NCBI GenBank assembly: GCA_973895155.1 | Contig: OZ316896.1 | Coordinates: 17,856,001-17,920,000 of the forward strand | DNA length: 64,000 bases | Direction: 5' to 3' | Source of the DNA: Marsupella aquatica | Lineage: Eukaryota > Marchantiophyta | Shown here: positions 22,518 through 32,440 of the stretch, one piece after another | Layout of the letters: each line of letters starts with the position of its first letter | Numbering within the stretch: position 1 is the stretch's first letter | Notes under the pieces: model-generated | What the model saw: the letters and a program-made list of their open reading frames with translations, nothing else | Database searches by the model: none | What the model was told of the DNA's origin: nothing | Made by a program: the position numbers and the translations under genes

Positions 22518-23246
22518 TTATTCATGACGAGTTTCCTCCTCAACCTCACGAGCTTCACTCTCAGCCTTCCAACGAATAAAATCGGATAGACTATCGATTC
22601 CGATACGAGGAGCATCCTGATGTACATCGAGATCTTTCAATGACCTAAGATTCCCCAAGTTGGGAATGCTCTGCAAATATGTCCCGTCTAGATTTAACGA
22701 CTCCAATCCTTGAAGCTCCAGGAATGTATCGGGCAGGGTGTGAAGACCACGACAGCCTCCGATAGACAGAATTTTGAGTTTTGGTAAAAATCCAAACGAC
22801 TTTGGCAAGGCTGATAGACCATCACAGTAAATTATTCTTAACTTTTTCAAAGATACCAATTGGCCAAATGTTTGCGGTAACTCCGCTAGACTAAGACAAT
22901 CGGATAGCCGTAGATTTGAGAGCTTTCGTAAATTCCCAATCGAGTCAGGCAAGGTCTTCAAATAAGGAGCCCCAGCAATATTTAACACTTGCAGGGAAGA
23001 GAGTCGGCCCAAAGTAGTGGGAAGGGTACGAAGTCCAGGACAATCCCTTATCCTCAGAATGGCCATCCGCTCATGGTCGCTTGGACGGAAAGGAAAATCA
23101 GAAAACTGCACTCGACGCATCCTAAGGGAGACGAGTGTCGACGGCAGTGTTGCACCATGAGTTTGATCAATGCTTAAGGCGCGCATCTCCAGATATCTCA
23201 GATTTCGCATTTCGCACAATGTGCTTCCTTCAAGAGGGGGGAAGTC
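22518..23246 (-). CDS. Gene B last exon: leucine-rich repeats
   Basis: 729 bp, 242 codons plus stop, after TATTTGGTAG. LRRs such as LRTLPTTLGRLSSLQVLNI and LPKSFGFLPKLKILSI are followed by RWKAESEAREVEEETRHE. An in-frame TAG directly before GACTTC in all three genes supports the acceptor choice. Confidence 0.8.
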   Translation of the reverse strand, partial: DFPPLEGSTLCEMRNLRYLEMRALSIDQTHGATLPSTLVSLRMRRVQFSDFPFRPSDHERMAILRIRDCPGLRTLPTTLGRLSSLQVLNIAGAPYLKTLPDSIGNLRKLSNLRLSDCLSLAELPQTFGQLVSLKKLRIIYCDGLSALPKSFGFLPKLKILSIGGCRGLHTLPDTFLELQGLESLNLDGTYLQSIPNLGNLRSLKDLDVHQDAPRIGIDSLSDFIRWKAESEAREVEEETRHE

Positions 23247-26200
23247 CTACCAAATACCATCGACGGCACCAGACAACAGGTTAGTTTTTCTAACTACTGT
23301 AAGCGGACCTAATGAAGGCCGCAGCTTTGAATTACTCCTAAATAGTGATGATTCACGAAATTTGCTGGTACTTGGTCCTCTACTACCGTCATAGACTTTA
23401 CCTTGAAAATCAGAATTAAAACAATAAAACAGATTACAACCTACCTTCTTAGACTTTGTTTATGAATGTCATCACATTTATTCTTTACCTTTTCGAACGA
23501 ATCTTTGGGAGACACGTGGACAACCTCAAAACTACAGATATATCCGAGCAGACAGTCAAAGCTTTCTAGCATTTGGTCATCTTAGAAATCCACAGACAAT
23601 TTCTATAAATTTTGAGAAAAATCTTTCGTTATCCTGATAAGTTCCATCGCTTCAGAAGATTTTATTATTATTACTACCTTAAAGTAAGAAGTTTTAACCA
23701 TTCACACCAAACTACAGTAGCTCTTCATGTTGGACCATCTGAGAAGAAAAACTCAAATACACCTTTAGTTTCATTTACTCATCTAATCTATACTAAGGCC
23801 TGGGTTAGAGTGCTTTTCCACAATAACTTTTCCAAAATCTCACCAACAAACTCATCATGCCCCAGGGTTTTCCCTTCGTCAAGAAAAGGTAACAACAAAC
23901 CTCATCAGAATGTGATTGTACATTTCCTCTGCGGCCCTCACCGAAAGCTCGATAATCCTACAAATCCCAACTCAAAAGGTCAGTTTTTATTTCATCCCCA
24001 TAGAATCAAAACAATCCAATAGAAAATATTCCTGTGCTCATTCCTCTACAAGCGTCTGAGAATTTGCTTCTAAATGTAACCACTTTCATCTCCTCTTTAT
24101 GAGTATATCCTTGGGGGAGTAGGACAGCCTCAACACTCCTGATGCCTCGGGAGAGCACGCCATATTAGCAAAGACACTATGGGTCAAAAGTTTCACCATT
24201 GTACGCAGATTCGTTTCAAAACATCAGGTGCAGGCATGTCAGAGGTTTGACATGTTTGTGCTAGAGCTATCTGATCTTCCTTCAACCTCTTTTAATGAAA
24301 TCACTTCACTGACTTGTATACTTTCTACATCATTTGAAAGTAGCTCAATTAGGACATCTGTTCCAGAAGGTGGATCATGCACTCTGTTTCAATACATTCT
24401 AATATTCCAACGGGAATGCTGTGTTTGCTTCCAGCCAAACCTTCAATAGTAAAAGTTTTGTGTGAGCAGATGAAATACTCATTAAAAATATCTTTAATTC
24501 TTTTAAGAGGTCGGTCAGTCGCTTGCGGTTACTTACAATAGGTACATCAATACGAACATACTGGTCTTTTCTGTGACCGCCCTTCTCAAAACACCCGACA
24601 CACAAATCATAGTCATATTGTACCATAGACTTGAATCTCGGGCCCTGTATGGGTTTTATTCTACACTCGTCACAATGTATATACTTGTGGACGACCCTGG
24701 TGGAAGTCTCTGCTGTTGAGTTTTCTGGTAGAGTTCTGTTTTTGGTGTCCCCAGTATTAACGGGAGTGACGCTTTCCTGAACAAAGTAGAAAAATTCAAG
24801 GTTAAGAGTTACAGCTGACCAGCTATGAAACAGTTTTTAAATATTCTGACCTTCTGAAGTTGCATCTGCTCCAGCAAATTGCCTCTAGCATACAGATGAT
24901 TTCCTAGACTTGGAATGTAGTGAAACTAATGGAAATTAAAACCAAACAACACAGAATTACCATTCAATATCTCTCATCCGGTTTTCTAACATTGGTCAAA
25001 ATAGATCTTCTCGCAATTGAAAGGTCATGACTGTGTTTGTGCAGTTCAGCAAAACAAATTCAAAAAGAACCTATCTGCTTAACCAGGGATGTGTAGTTTG
25101 CTTGACCAGACATGACCTATGGCTCATTTTTGACAAAAAAGTGGCCTGAATGAAGAAAGCAGGTAGTGAAAGAAAAGATTTGCATGGAAACTTTTTTCAG
25201 AAAAATTCAAAAACAAGCACCAACACATACTGACAGAACCTCACGAGTCCACGCATTTTTAAAAATATTCACTTCGAGAAAAACCATTTCAGTTTGTGGC
25301 TAAGATCAGACCTCTCTCGTAAAACAATTCCAAGTAAACAAGGATTTATACATTCACACCAAATGGACTCTTCATTGAGTACCTTACTATCAAAAAGAAG
25401 ATCACAAGTATCCATTTTAATTAGTTCTAAATATTCATTTAGAGAAGTCTTGTCTTATAACTTTTCCACTGACCACCAACAAACCTCGTCATTAGTTAAC
25501 TTTTTCAAAATGCCACCAACAAACCTCGTCATTAGTTAAATGACCTTGTGCTCGTCCATCCACATTGATAGCAGCAATGTCCTACAAATCCCAACTCACA
25601 AGTCATTCTTAGTTTCAAAACCCAATTTCTACATGTAGCCCTGTCCATGATCAAAGTGGAATATTACTCAATATCAGTGACGTCTTGAGAAAATTCAACA
25701 GCATGGGAGACCTCCTTGGTCTACAGCATGCAGCATTCAATAATGGTCATCATACAAAACCCTGGGCAATTCGATGATGCAGTGCATGAAAACTCTCAGA
25801 TAAAGACCATACTTTTCAAACTCACCTTCACATCATTGTCAATGCAGTTATCTGATGATAGCAAAAGGAAGGCCCTTCTTGGGTGATCCCACATCCTGAG
25901 GCCGTATTCCACTTCATTTGATGCTATTTTCCTCCCAAGGCTCAAAAGCTGCTCATGCATGCCGCAAGTTAGAGTATCAGCGAACTGAGTATCTTCCCAG
26001 ACCAACGATAAGTCAAGAAGATGTTGCCACAGAGTCTCCTGCAGCCCATTTGTCGTGATGCTCCATGCTGCCTTTGCCGTAGCTAGAGGTTCCCGATGGA
26101 ACACTGTCGCACAATCAAGGAACATGTGTTTTTCCTCGAGATCTAAACCATCAAAACTTATCCGAAGCTTACTCCACAACTTCTCATCAAATCCACGGAC

Positions 26201-28422
26201 AGAATCTGCCCTGTCCAGTATAGAGATCGCTTCCATCCAAATCGCCACAGGTTTTTTATACAGATGCTTCCCGATGACTTCCAGAGTCAAAGCCAGCCCA
26301 CTGCACTTTCTCACAACAATGTCTATGTGTTCCTCAAACGAAGGAGAAGCTTCTTGCCTAACAGCATGGGCCAAGAAAAGTTTCCTTGCATCTTCTTGGC
26401 TTAGAAAGGGCATAGGGTGCACTGCCTCCAAGCATTGATCTAGAAATTCCCTATCTCTGGATGTTACCACAAAGCGACTGTCTTCATGGATACCAATGTT
26501 TCCAATCAAGGTTGACAGTAGCGTAATGTGTTTTTCCGAAGCCACATCATCGAGAACCAACAATAACTGTTTCCCCTCCAAGAACTCTAACCCACCATCC
26601 TTCTCTGTGAACCTCCTTCCTATATGATGCATGTTCCTTAAAACCATACCCTCAACATCGTGCTCACTATAATTCTTCACCTCCCCAACGAAACAGGTGT
26701 ACTCGTAAAGATGCTGGATATCATTGAATAACGCCTTGGCCATGGTGGTCTTTCCAATCCCTCCCATACCGGTCAAGCCCAAACTAGTGACCGTCTCAAG
26801 CTTGTGTTTCAGTTCTTTCATGACATTATCAATACCAATCGTTGATTTGGGTAAAGATTGACGGTTCTGAGGCCTGACTGGTCTCTGTAATCCAACAATG
26901 AATACAAAGAAAATCTAAAATAAGCACCGGTGGACACAAAGCGACATAGCACTACCTTCTGTATTAAGTACACCAAAAATATGAGAGATAATTTGACTTC
27001 ACGTACCTTCCAAGTAATGGAAACTCCACGCAGGAAGCTGGACAAGGACTTGCATGTTCTTGAGATTTTTTATTTTGGCCGACAGATTGATATGTGATCA
27101 GCCTCTGGCACGATAACAAAGGTGTCTCCATATCTTGACGATCCCTCCGGTACAATTACCGGTGTTTTAAATGTGCTCTGCGCACATACAAGCAAAGAAG
27201 CAAGTGACGATCCAATGAATGAAGCATCTACAATATCCTTCACACAAATTACTCTTGATCAACTCCCTTATATGCTACTTAGATGACTTAGTACTAAACT
27301 AGGTGGTATCCATAGAAACGAAACTGTTACTGCGCATTGCCTTCTTCTATCAGTTCTATGGAATGAACTGAAACAAATTAGTCAACAATCGAGAAAATGT
27401 TTTACCGTCTATAAGTAATATCTGATCATTGATTTGCTTTAGAAATAATTGGAAGCTGTCAGAAATCTTCAATATATTTCCATTTCATAAGATTGAGAGT
27501 GAATGCCCCGTACCAGATGGGTAGGTAAACCTTCTCCTACTCCTGCCGTCTGCCAAGCGCACTGCTTTCGTAGCTTTTCAAAATCTTCATGCAATCTTGC
27601 TGCGGAAGTACTCAGGACTTTCACATATTTCAACAAGGGTTCATTTGTTTTGCTCACAAAATACTCGGAAATTTGTCCTGAAATCCCATGATGAGGGGTG
27701 GAGTAGAAAAATGCCCCCTTGATATTTTCCAGAAAGGTTTTGTGCTTGGAGCTACCCATGCTGCCTCTCTTATGTGCTTGAACACACACTTCCTTCACTA
27801 CAAGGCCCCCAAAACTGTGTCCTACCAATACTATGGGACAGTGGGGATCTTGCGCAATATTTGCCTCTAGCAAATCAGAAATAATATTTTCCCCTATGAC
27901 GTAGAGGTCAAAGCTTCCTTCTTGGTTGCTTTTCATCAAGCTCGCATTATACTCAACAGAAAGGATGTGAGCATCGGGGTACTGGTCGTCATCAACCAAC
28001 CAAGTCTGGAGCCATGTGGATGATCCATCCTCTCGTCCATCGTCAGTTGTCCATGTTGACAAATGGGCATTTTCATAATTTCCATGCTGAAAGCCGTGAA
28101 AAAACAAGACCACCATGCTAGTACGGCCATTCGGTTTGTAAAGTTCAAAGAGAGATTCATTCAGCTGTAAAACCCAAGCACGCCAACGTACCGTAGGCAT
28201 AGAAATTAGCTGTATAGATTGGATAAAACAAAAAAAAACTGAAACCTCGGAAAAACTAAAATACTCATGATCATTGAGATAGATCTTCAGATTGCATACT
28301 GTCCAAAGTATCAATCTCTAAACAGAACGGGCATTTCCAAACAGGTTCAGGTCGAGGTCAGTGCCGTAAGATACCTGACTAATTGTGTTATTGGTGCGAC
28401 TAGAAGAGCCCCTTTGAGCCAT
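22518..28422 (-). CDS. Receptor gene B: alpha/beta-hydrolase-NB-ARC-ZZ-LRR
   Basis: The most complete copy by sequence. Exons on the minus strand: 28422-28375, 28209-27514, 27177-27007, 26884-25826, 24925-24851 (small, probable), 24776-24537 and 23246-22518. All junctions are phase 0 with GT-AG sites, giving about 1005 residues. Parts in order: leader 1-16, hydrolase 17-305 with Ser in GHSFGG and His in ADHISIC, NB-ARC about 306-658, linker exon, ZZ zinc finger, LRRs and charged tail. It lies in opposite orientation to gene A, with relic A2 between them. A TATA-like CATATATAG is present upstream. The leader was hit by a LINE fragment (28,690-28,931), which leaves the coding exons untouched. 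Function as an immune receptor is from family knowledge; the hydrolase substrate and ZZ partner are unknown. Confidence 0.8.
24537..24776 (-). CDS. Gene B exon 6: ZZ-type zinc finger
   Basis: 240 bp, 80 codons between TTTGTTCAG and GTAAGT, phase 0. It encodes a Ser/Thr-rich lead, then HCDECRIKPIQGPRFKS, YDYDLCVGCFEKGGH and QYVRID. The CxxC...YDYDLCxxCF pattern is diagnostic of ZZ domains. The Cys pair usually found after RFK is replaced by S and Q, so only one of the two zinc sites can form. From memory, plant NBR1 ZZ domains also carry GPRFKS, so that subfamily is the closest I can name. Confidence 0.75.
24851..24925 (-). CDS. Gene B probable small linker exon
   Basis: 75 bp in phase 0 between CCATTAG and GTCAGA, encoding a 25-residue helical-looking stretch with GNLLEQMQLQK. 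In C the acceptor AG is changed, and in A the frame is shifted, so it may be alternative or spurious. Confidence 0.4.
25826..26884 (-). CDS. Gene B exon 4: NB-ARC domain
   Basis: 1059 bp, 353 codons. Contains GMGGIGKTTMAKALF, LLLVLDDVAS, SRFVVTSRDRE, CSGLALTLEVIGKHL and CGMHEQLLSLGRKIA. Two codons longer than A, before MHE. Plus-strand open frames across it are shadows. Confidence 0.85.
27007..27177 (-). CDS. Gene B exon 3: catalytic-histidine segment
   Basis: 171 bp, same length and phase as in A and C. It encodes VIVPEGSSRYGDTF and ADHISICR. The donor is GTACGTGAAG. Confidence 0.75.
27514..28209 (-). CDS. Gene B exon 2: alpha/beta-hydrolase core
   Basis: 696 bp with FFHGFQHG, LVGHSFGGLVVKEVC and FFYSTPHHGIS. 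Almost identical to A and C by eye. An alternative downstream acceptor would start the exon at 28164. Confidence 0.8.
28375..28422 (-). CDS. Gene B exon 1 (leader)
   Basis: 16 codons, MAQRGSSSRTNNTISQ, then GTATCTTACGG as donor. Matches gene A. Confidence 0.7.
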
Positions 28423-28689
28423 AGCGGTTGCTTAGAATTTTTGGAAACTTGTTCTGGTAACTAGACATCAATTTTGCAGTTATCTCCAGAGTGGACGTAC
28501 GTGCTGTGCCGAGCCTCAAAATGCTTAGGTAGCTACAAAACATTCAATTCCACAAATTAATCATGGCCGGCAAGAACGAAAGGGATCCCAGACAGAAACC
28601 AATAGTAGGCTCCGCATCAGCTTGCATTGACTTGAGCACGTCTGATGTGAGAGAATTCGCCCGAGTTCTCAGACCTGCGGGAGATGTGG

Positions 28690-28931
28690 AGCCACTGTCA
28701 GGTACCCCACCGGTCCTTGTTCACGGCCGGTCAGAAGGAGTGTGCCACTCCCTGCGCTGCAGTAGGTAAATCGTTGGTTTGGTACTTGTTCCGGCACTTC
28801 GACCTTTGGTCCCCCCAGGTGACGCCCCCCTTTTGTGGACCACCCTTGTCCCTTTTGTGGGCCACCGCCCACCAATGTTGTAAGCTGGATTTTTGAATTA
28901 AATTCAATTGATTTTTTTAAGGAAAAAAATG
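28690..28931 (+). mobile_element. 5'-truncated LINE 3'-end fragment with target-site duplication
   Basis: A 242-bp piece ends in TGAATTAAATTCAATTG and an A-rich tail, resembling the 3' end of the LINE at 32,437-35,600. It is bounded by GGGAGATGTGG on both sides (28679-28689 and 28932-28942). It interrupts the leader of gene B relative to gene A. Confidence 0.8.
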
Positions 28932-28942
28932 GGGAGATGTGG

Positions 28943-29735
28943 GTAACATTTTCCAAACTAAAGATGTAATTATATTGGAATTTAATTGTGGTGGCTAATT
29001 GTCCTTTTGCTATTTGGATGCCTCTAATTGGGGATAGTGTGTAGAACTTCCTGGAAACAATAGCAGCACAGGCGGATTTGTGGCGTGGGCAAGAAAGCTA
29101 GCGATGCCTTCCTAATCTGTCCTTGTAGATTCTGCTTTCAAGAATGGCTACAAATTCCCAACTCCACATAACTGCTATATTCATCACTGTCGTGGGTGGA
29201 GCAAGGATTCGGTCGAGGGAAGTCACGGAAAGAACATAAGCCGGAAGAAATGACACCTTAAGTGCAGATATGCAAGTAAGTTACGTCTCAACGAAGCTAA
29301 AGAATATGAAATGAGCTAGATTTTGCTAAATAGAGAAGTGACGAAACAAGGGTTGAGCTATTGATTTCAGAGCAATCAATGAGTTATGGCGGGAGCAAGG
29401 ATTCGGTGGAGGGGAAGTCGATCATGCGGAGAACGTTATAGGTATATACGTAATAGAGCCCAAAAAAACCAAAACATAAGCGAAGGGAACTAAAGTTACA
29501 TGATCTTAACAAAGACAGATGCTAATGAGCTAAATTTTGCTAAATAGGTAAGAGACGAAACAAGGACGTGTGATTTGATAGAGCCATCAATGAGGGTTAT
29601 TAGCATGAAACCATCACTTAGGTAGAAAGGCGCCCTTACCAGGAGCACTCACTCATTGACAAATGACAGCGCTGAACCTGCTGAGAGAAGAGGCGATCCA
29701 CTGGACCTTGCTTCAGGATTTTGCAAAGTCCATTG
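28943..29735 (-). other. Leader region of gene B
   Basis: Conserved with 9,640-10,440 of gene A in reverse. No coding signal. Confidence 0.5.
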
Positions 29736-29744
29736 CTATATATG
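29736..29744 (-). promoter_or_regulatory. TATA box of receptor gene B
   Basis: CATATATAG on the minus strand, directly after GGAGAGAGTT, at the position of TTATATATAG in gene A. Confidence 0.5.
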
Positions 29745-29879
29745 AACTCTCTCCGCAGGAGTGGATCAACTGAACAAGCTCTGCAGATCTGCGGCTATCC
29801 AAATCGATGATGGTGGCCTCTAGCCCACTCGTGGCCAACCTACCCAATTTTATTTTTTCACTTGCTCAATACCCGTGTG

Positions 29880-30690
29880 TTGCACAAAAGATGTGGTGAA
29901 GAAAAACGATATTGTATAGCCCAAGATGTCCTTAAAAGAAAGATGTCATGACGCTCAAGATGTTGTTAAGAAAATAGATGTCATGGCGCCCAAGTTATCG
30001 TTAAGAGAAAAAATGTTGTGTTTCCCAAGATGTTGTTATGTGAAAGATATCATAAAATAAAAAGCAGGATAAAAAGATCTTGTGTTACCCAAGATGTCAT
30101 CATGTAAATAGATGTCGTGTCGTCAATGATGTCATTATGCCAAAGATGTTGAATGTTAAGTATAAAGATGACATTCATTGTTGTCAAGTACAAAATGGTC
30201 AGTAAATAAAGTATGTCATTAGTCAAAAATGTTGTTAAGTAAAAGATATAATTATGTTGTTAAGTACATCTTGGGCCCAATACCTATGATTTGCACAAAA
30301 GATGTTGAGGTGAGAAAAATATGTCAATGTGAGAAAAATATGTTGAGGGGAGAAAGAATGTCTAGGGTGAGATAAAGATGGCAAGGCTGGTGAGAAAAAA
30401 TGATAAAATGAGAAAACAAAAAATATATGTCGAGGTGAAAAAAGATCTAGAGGTGAGGAATATATCAAGATGAAAAAGATCTTGAGGTGAAAAAAGATCT
30501 CAAGGCTAGGTGAAAAAAAATGTCAAGATGAGAAAAAGATGCCAAGATGAGAAAAAGATCTTGAAGTGAGAAAAAATATCTTCATTGGTGAAATCAAGAT
30601 GTCAACGTAGGAAAAAGATGGTGAAATGAGAAAAAGATGTCAAGGCAAAGAAAATTTGTTGAGGGGACATCTATCTGTAAATAAAGATGT
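29880..30690. repeat. Degenerate minisatellite
   Basis: Many irregular units of AAGATGTCATG and AGGTGAGAAAAAGATGTC types, dominated by GATGT and GAGAAAAA. Poorly phased, so old. Confidence 0.65.
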
Positions 30691-30939
30691 CAAGGCACTG
30701 CAAAAAATAATAAACTTTATGTTGTAGTTGTTTAGACATGTTATATGTGATTGTGAGCAATCCATACAATAGTTGTGGATGTGTTATTTCACATGTGCGT
30801 TGCATATAGAAATTGGAGACGCGAGATAATGACCACCACATCATAGAGACCAAGCGTATTTGAGTGGTCACATGAAAACCTGTGTTTTTTTAAAAAGTTT
30901 TTAGAAAAAGACATATTTTCAATATATTTTATTTATATT

Positions 30940-31983
30940 CAAATATATTTATATATTAATAAATTGAATTAGTTTTTAATTAGGAATTTCATTGTGACAG
31001 GTATGGGAAGGCTAAAGGGTAGCTTGGGCGAGAACTTATTTAGAAAAGGTGTATAGATAGATCTGATGGTGTGAAGAAATTACAATTTTGATGAACAGTC
31101 AAGATTGATTCACATTTTTTTTTAGGTTTGTAAAGGGTTTCCATCCATATTAAAATGGTAAAGGGAGGTCTCCTTGATACTGGTGCATTGCTAAAGTCTC
31201 TCTCTCCATTCACTTTGTATTATTAGATTCTTTTTTGATTGGAAACAGTGCACTACAATTCATTCACACTATATTCATTTTTCTTTCTCTTTTATTCCTT
31301 CTTGTTGCTTACATTCTTTCCTGCTTTTTGGGGGGCCCACTATAAATTTGAAAGGCAACCACGATATAAAAACGTGCAACTGAAGTTTATTTTATTTATG
31401 TTCAAATAAATTCAAATATATTTTTATATGAATAAATTGAATTAGTTTTCAATTAAGTATTTCATTATGACAAGTATGGGAAGACTAAAGGGTAGCTTGG
31501 GCAAGAACTTATTTAGATAGGGTGCATGGATAGATTCAGGTGTGAAGAAATTAATATTTTGATGAGCAGTCAAGATTGACTCACACTTTTTTTTTATTTG
31601 TAAAGGGATTCGATCTTTATTATAGTGGTAGATGGTAAAGGGAGGTCTCCTTGATACTGGTGCATTGCTAAAGTCTCTCTCCATTCACTTTGTATTATTT
31701 ATTAGATTCCTTTTTGCTTGGAAATAGTGCACTCCATTTCATTCATATATTCATTTTTATTTTTTTTATTCCTTCTTATTGGTTGCATTCTTTCTTGTTT
31801 TTTACTTTGTATTATTGGATTTCTTTTAGCTTGGAAATAGTGCACTCCATATTCATTCACATTATATTTTTGTTTTATTCCTTCTTGTTGGTTACATTCT
31901 TGCTTGTTTTTTTGGGGGCCCACTGCAAAATTGAAACACGACCACGCTGTAAAAAGGCGCAACTGTGTTTATTATAGAAGTTA
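30940..31983. repeat. About 470-bp tandem duplication
   Basis: 30,950-31,400 and 31,430-31,800 share blocks such as GGGTAGCTTGGGC, GAGGTCTCCTTGATACTGGT and GTGCATTGCTAAAGTCTCTC. A third partial unit follows at about 31,805-31,983. Confidence 0.7.
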
Positions 31984-32440
31984 ATTTCCAATTCTTTTCC
32001 CCAAGATTCGTCCACTGACGAGTTCATGGCCTGCCATGCAATGTACCCACATACTACAGTACGTGTGTGACGATACAATAATAAAAAATAATTTTGCTTG
32101 ACATGCACGAAAGTATGCCGACTTGTGGGCAGATTTTCGTTTGTGTGTTGAAAGGAGTGTTTTGTTTGAAAGAGTAATAAACCTGAATTGATATATTAGT
32201 ATACAGTGTAAATTGACTCGAGTTGTGTGATTGACGAGGTTGAGATTGAATCGAACCTGTCCAATTGACGAGAGATTCAGTCTAAGCAGTCTGATGTCGA
32301 CAAAGAGTGAGTTGCTTTATTTGTTTGCAAACACCACCTACGACTGATAAGTTATGTTTGGGCTCTGTAGTAGGCTAGTGTGTGCTCGGTTGACTTGGCC
32401 TGGCACCGTGGTCCATGGCCATCCAGGTCAATCTGCTTTC
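31833..32440 (-). repeat. Left arm of inverted repeat (distal 5' flank of gene B)
   Basis: Inverted copy of 36,240-36,868. The part from 31,984 contains the 5'-flank landmarks of the receptor genes, such as GGCCTGCCATGCAATG. It ends where the LINE tail begins. Confidence 0.75.

Larger units (their letters stand above)
29870..31983. repeat. 2.1-kb repeat-rich insertion in the 5' flank of gene B
   Basis: In gene A, TTTTTTCA and TTCCAATT (read in reverse) are adjacent; in B they are 2.1 kb apart. The insertion holds a minisatellite (29,880-30,690) and a tandem duplication (30,940-31,983). No intact gene. Confidence 0.6.

Noticed and set aside
29880-30690. Regular-looking GATGT repeats considered as a CRISPR array
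   Set aside because: Units vary in length and sequence with no unique spacers, and the context is eukaryotic; it is a minisatellite.
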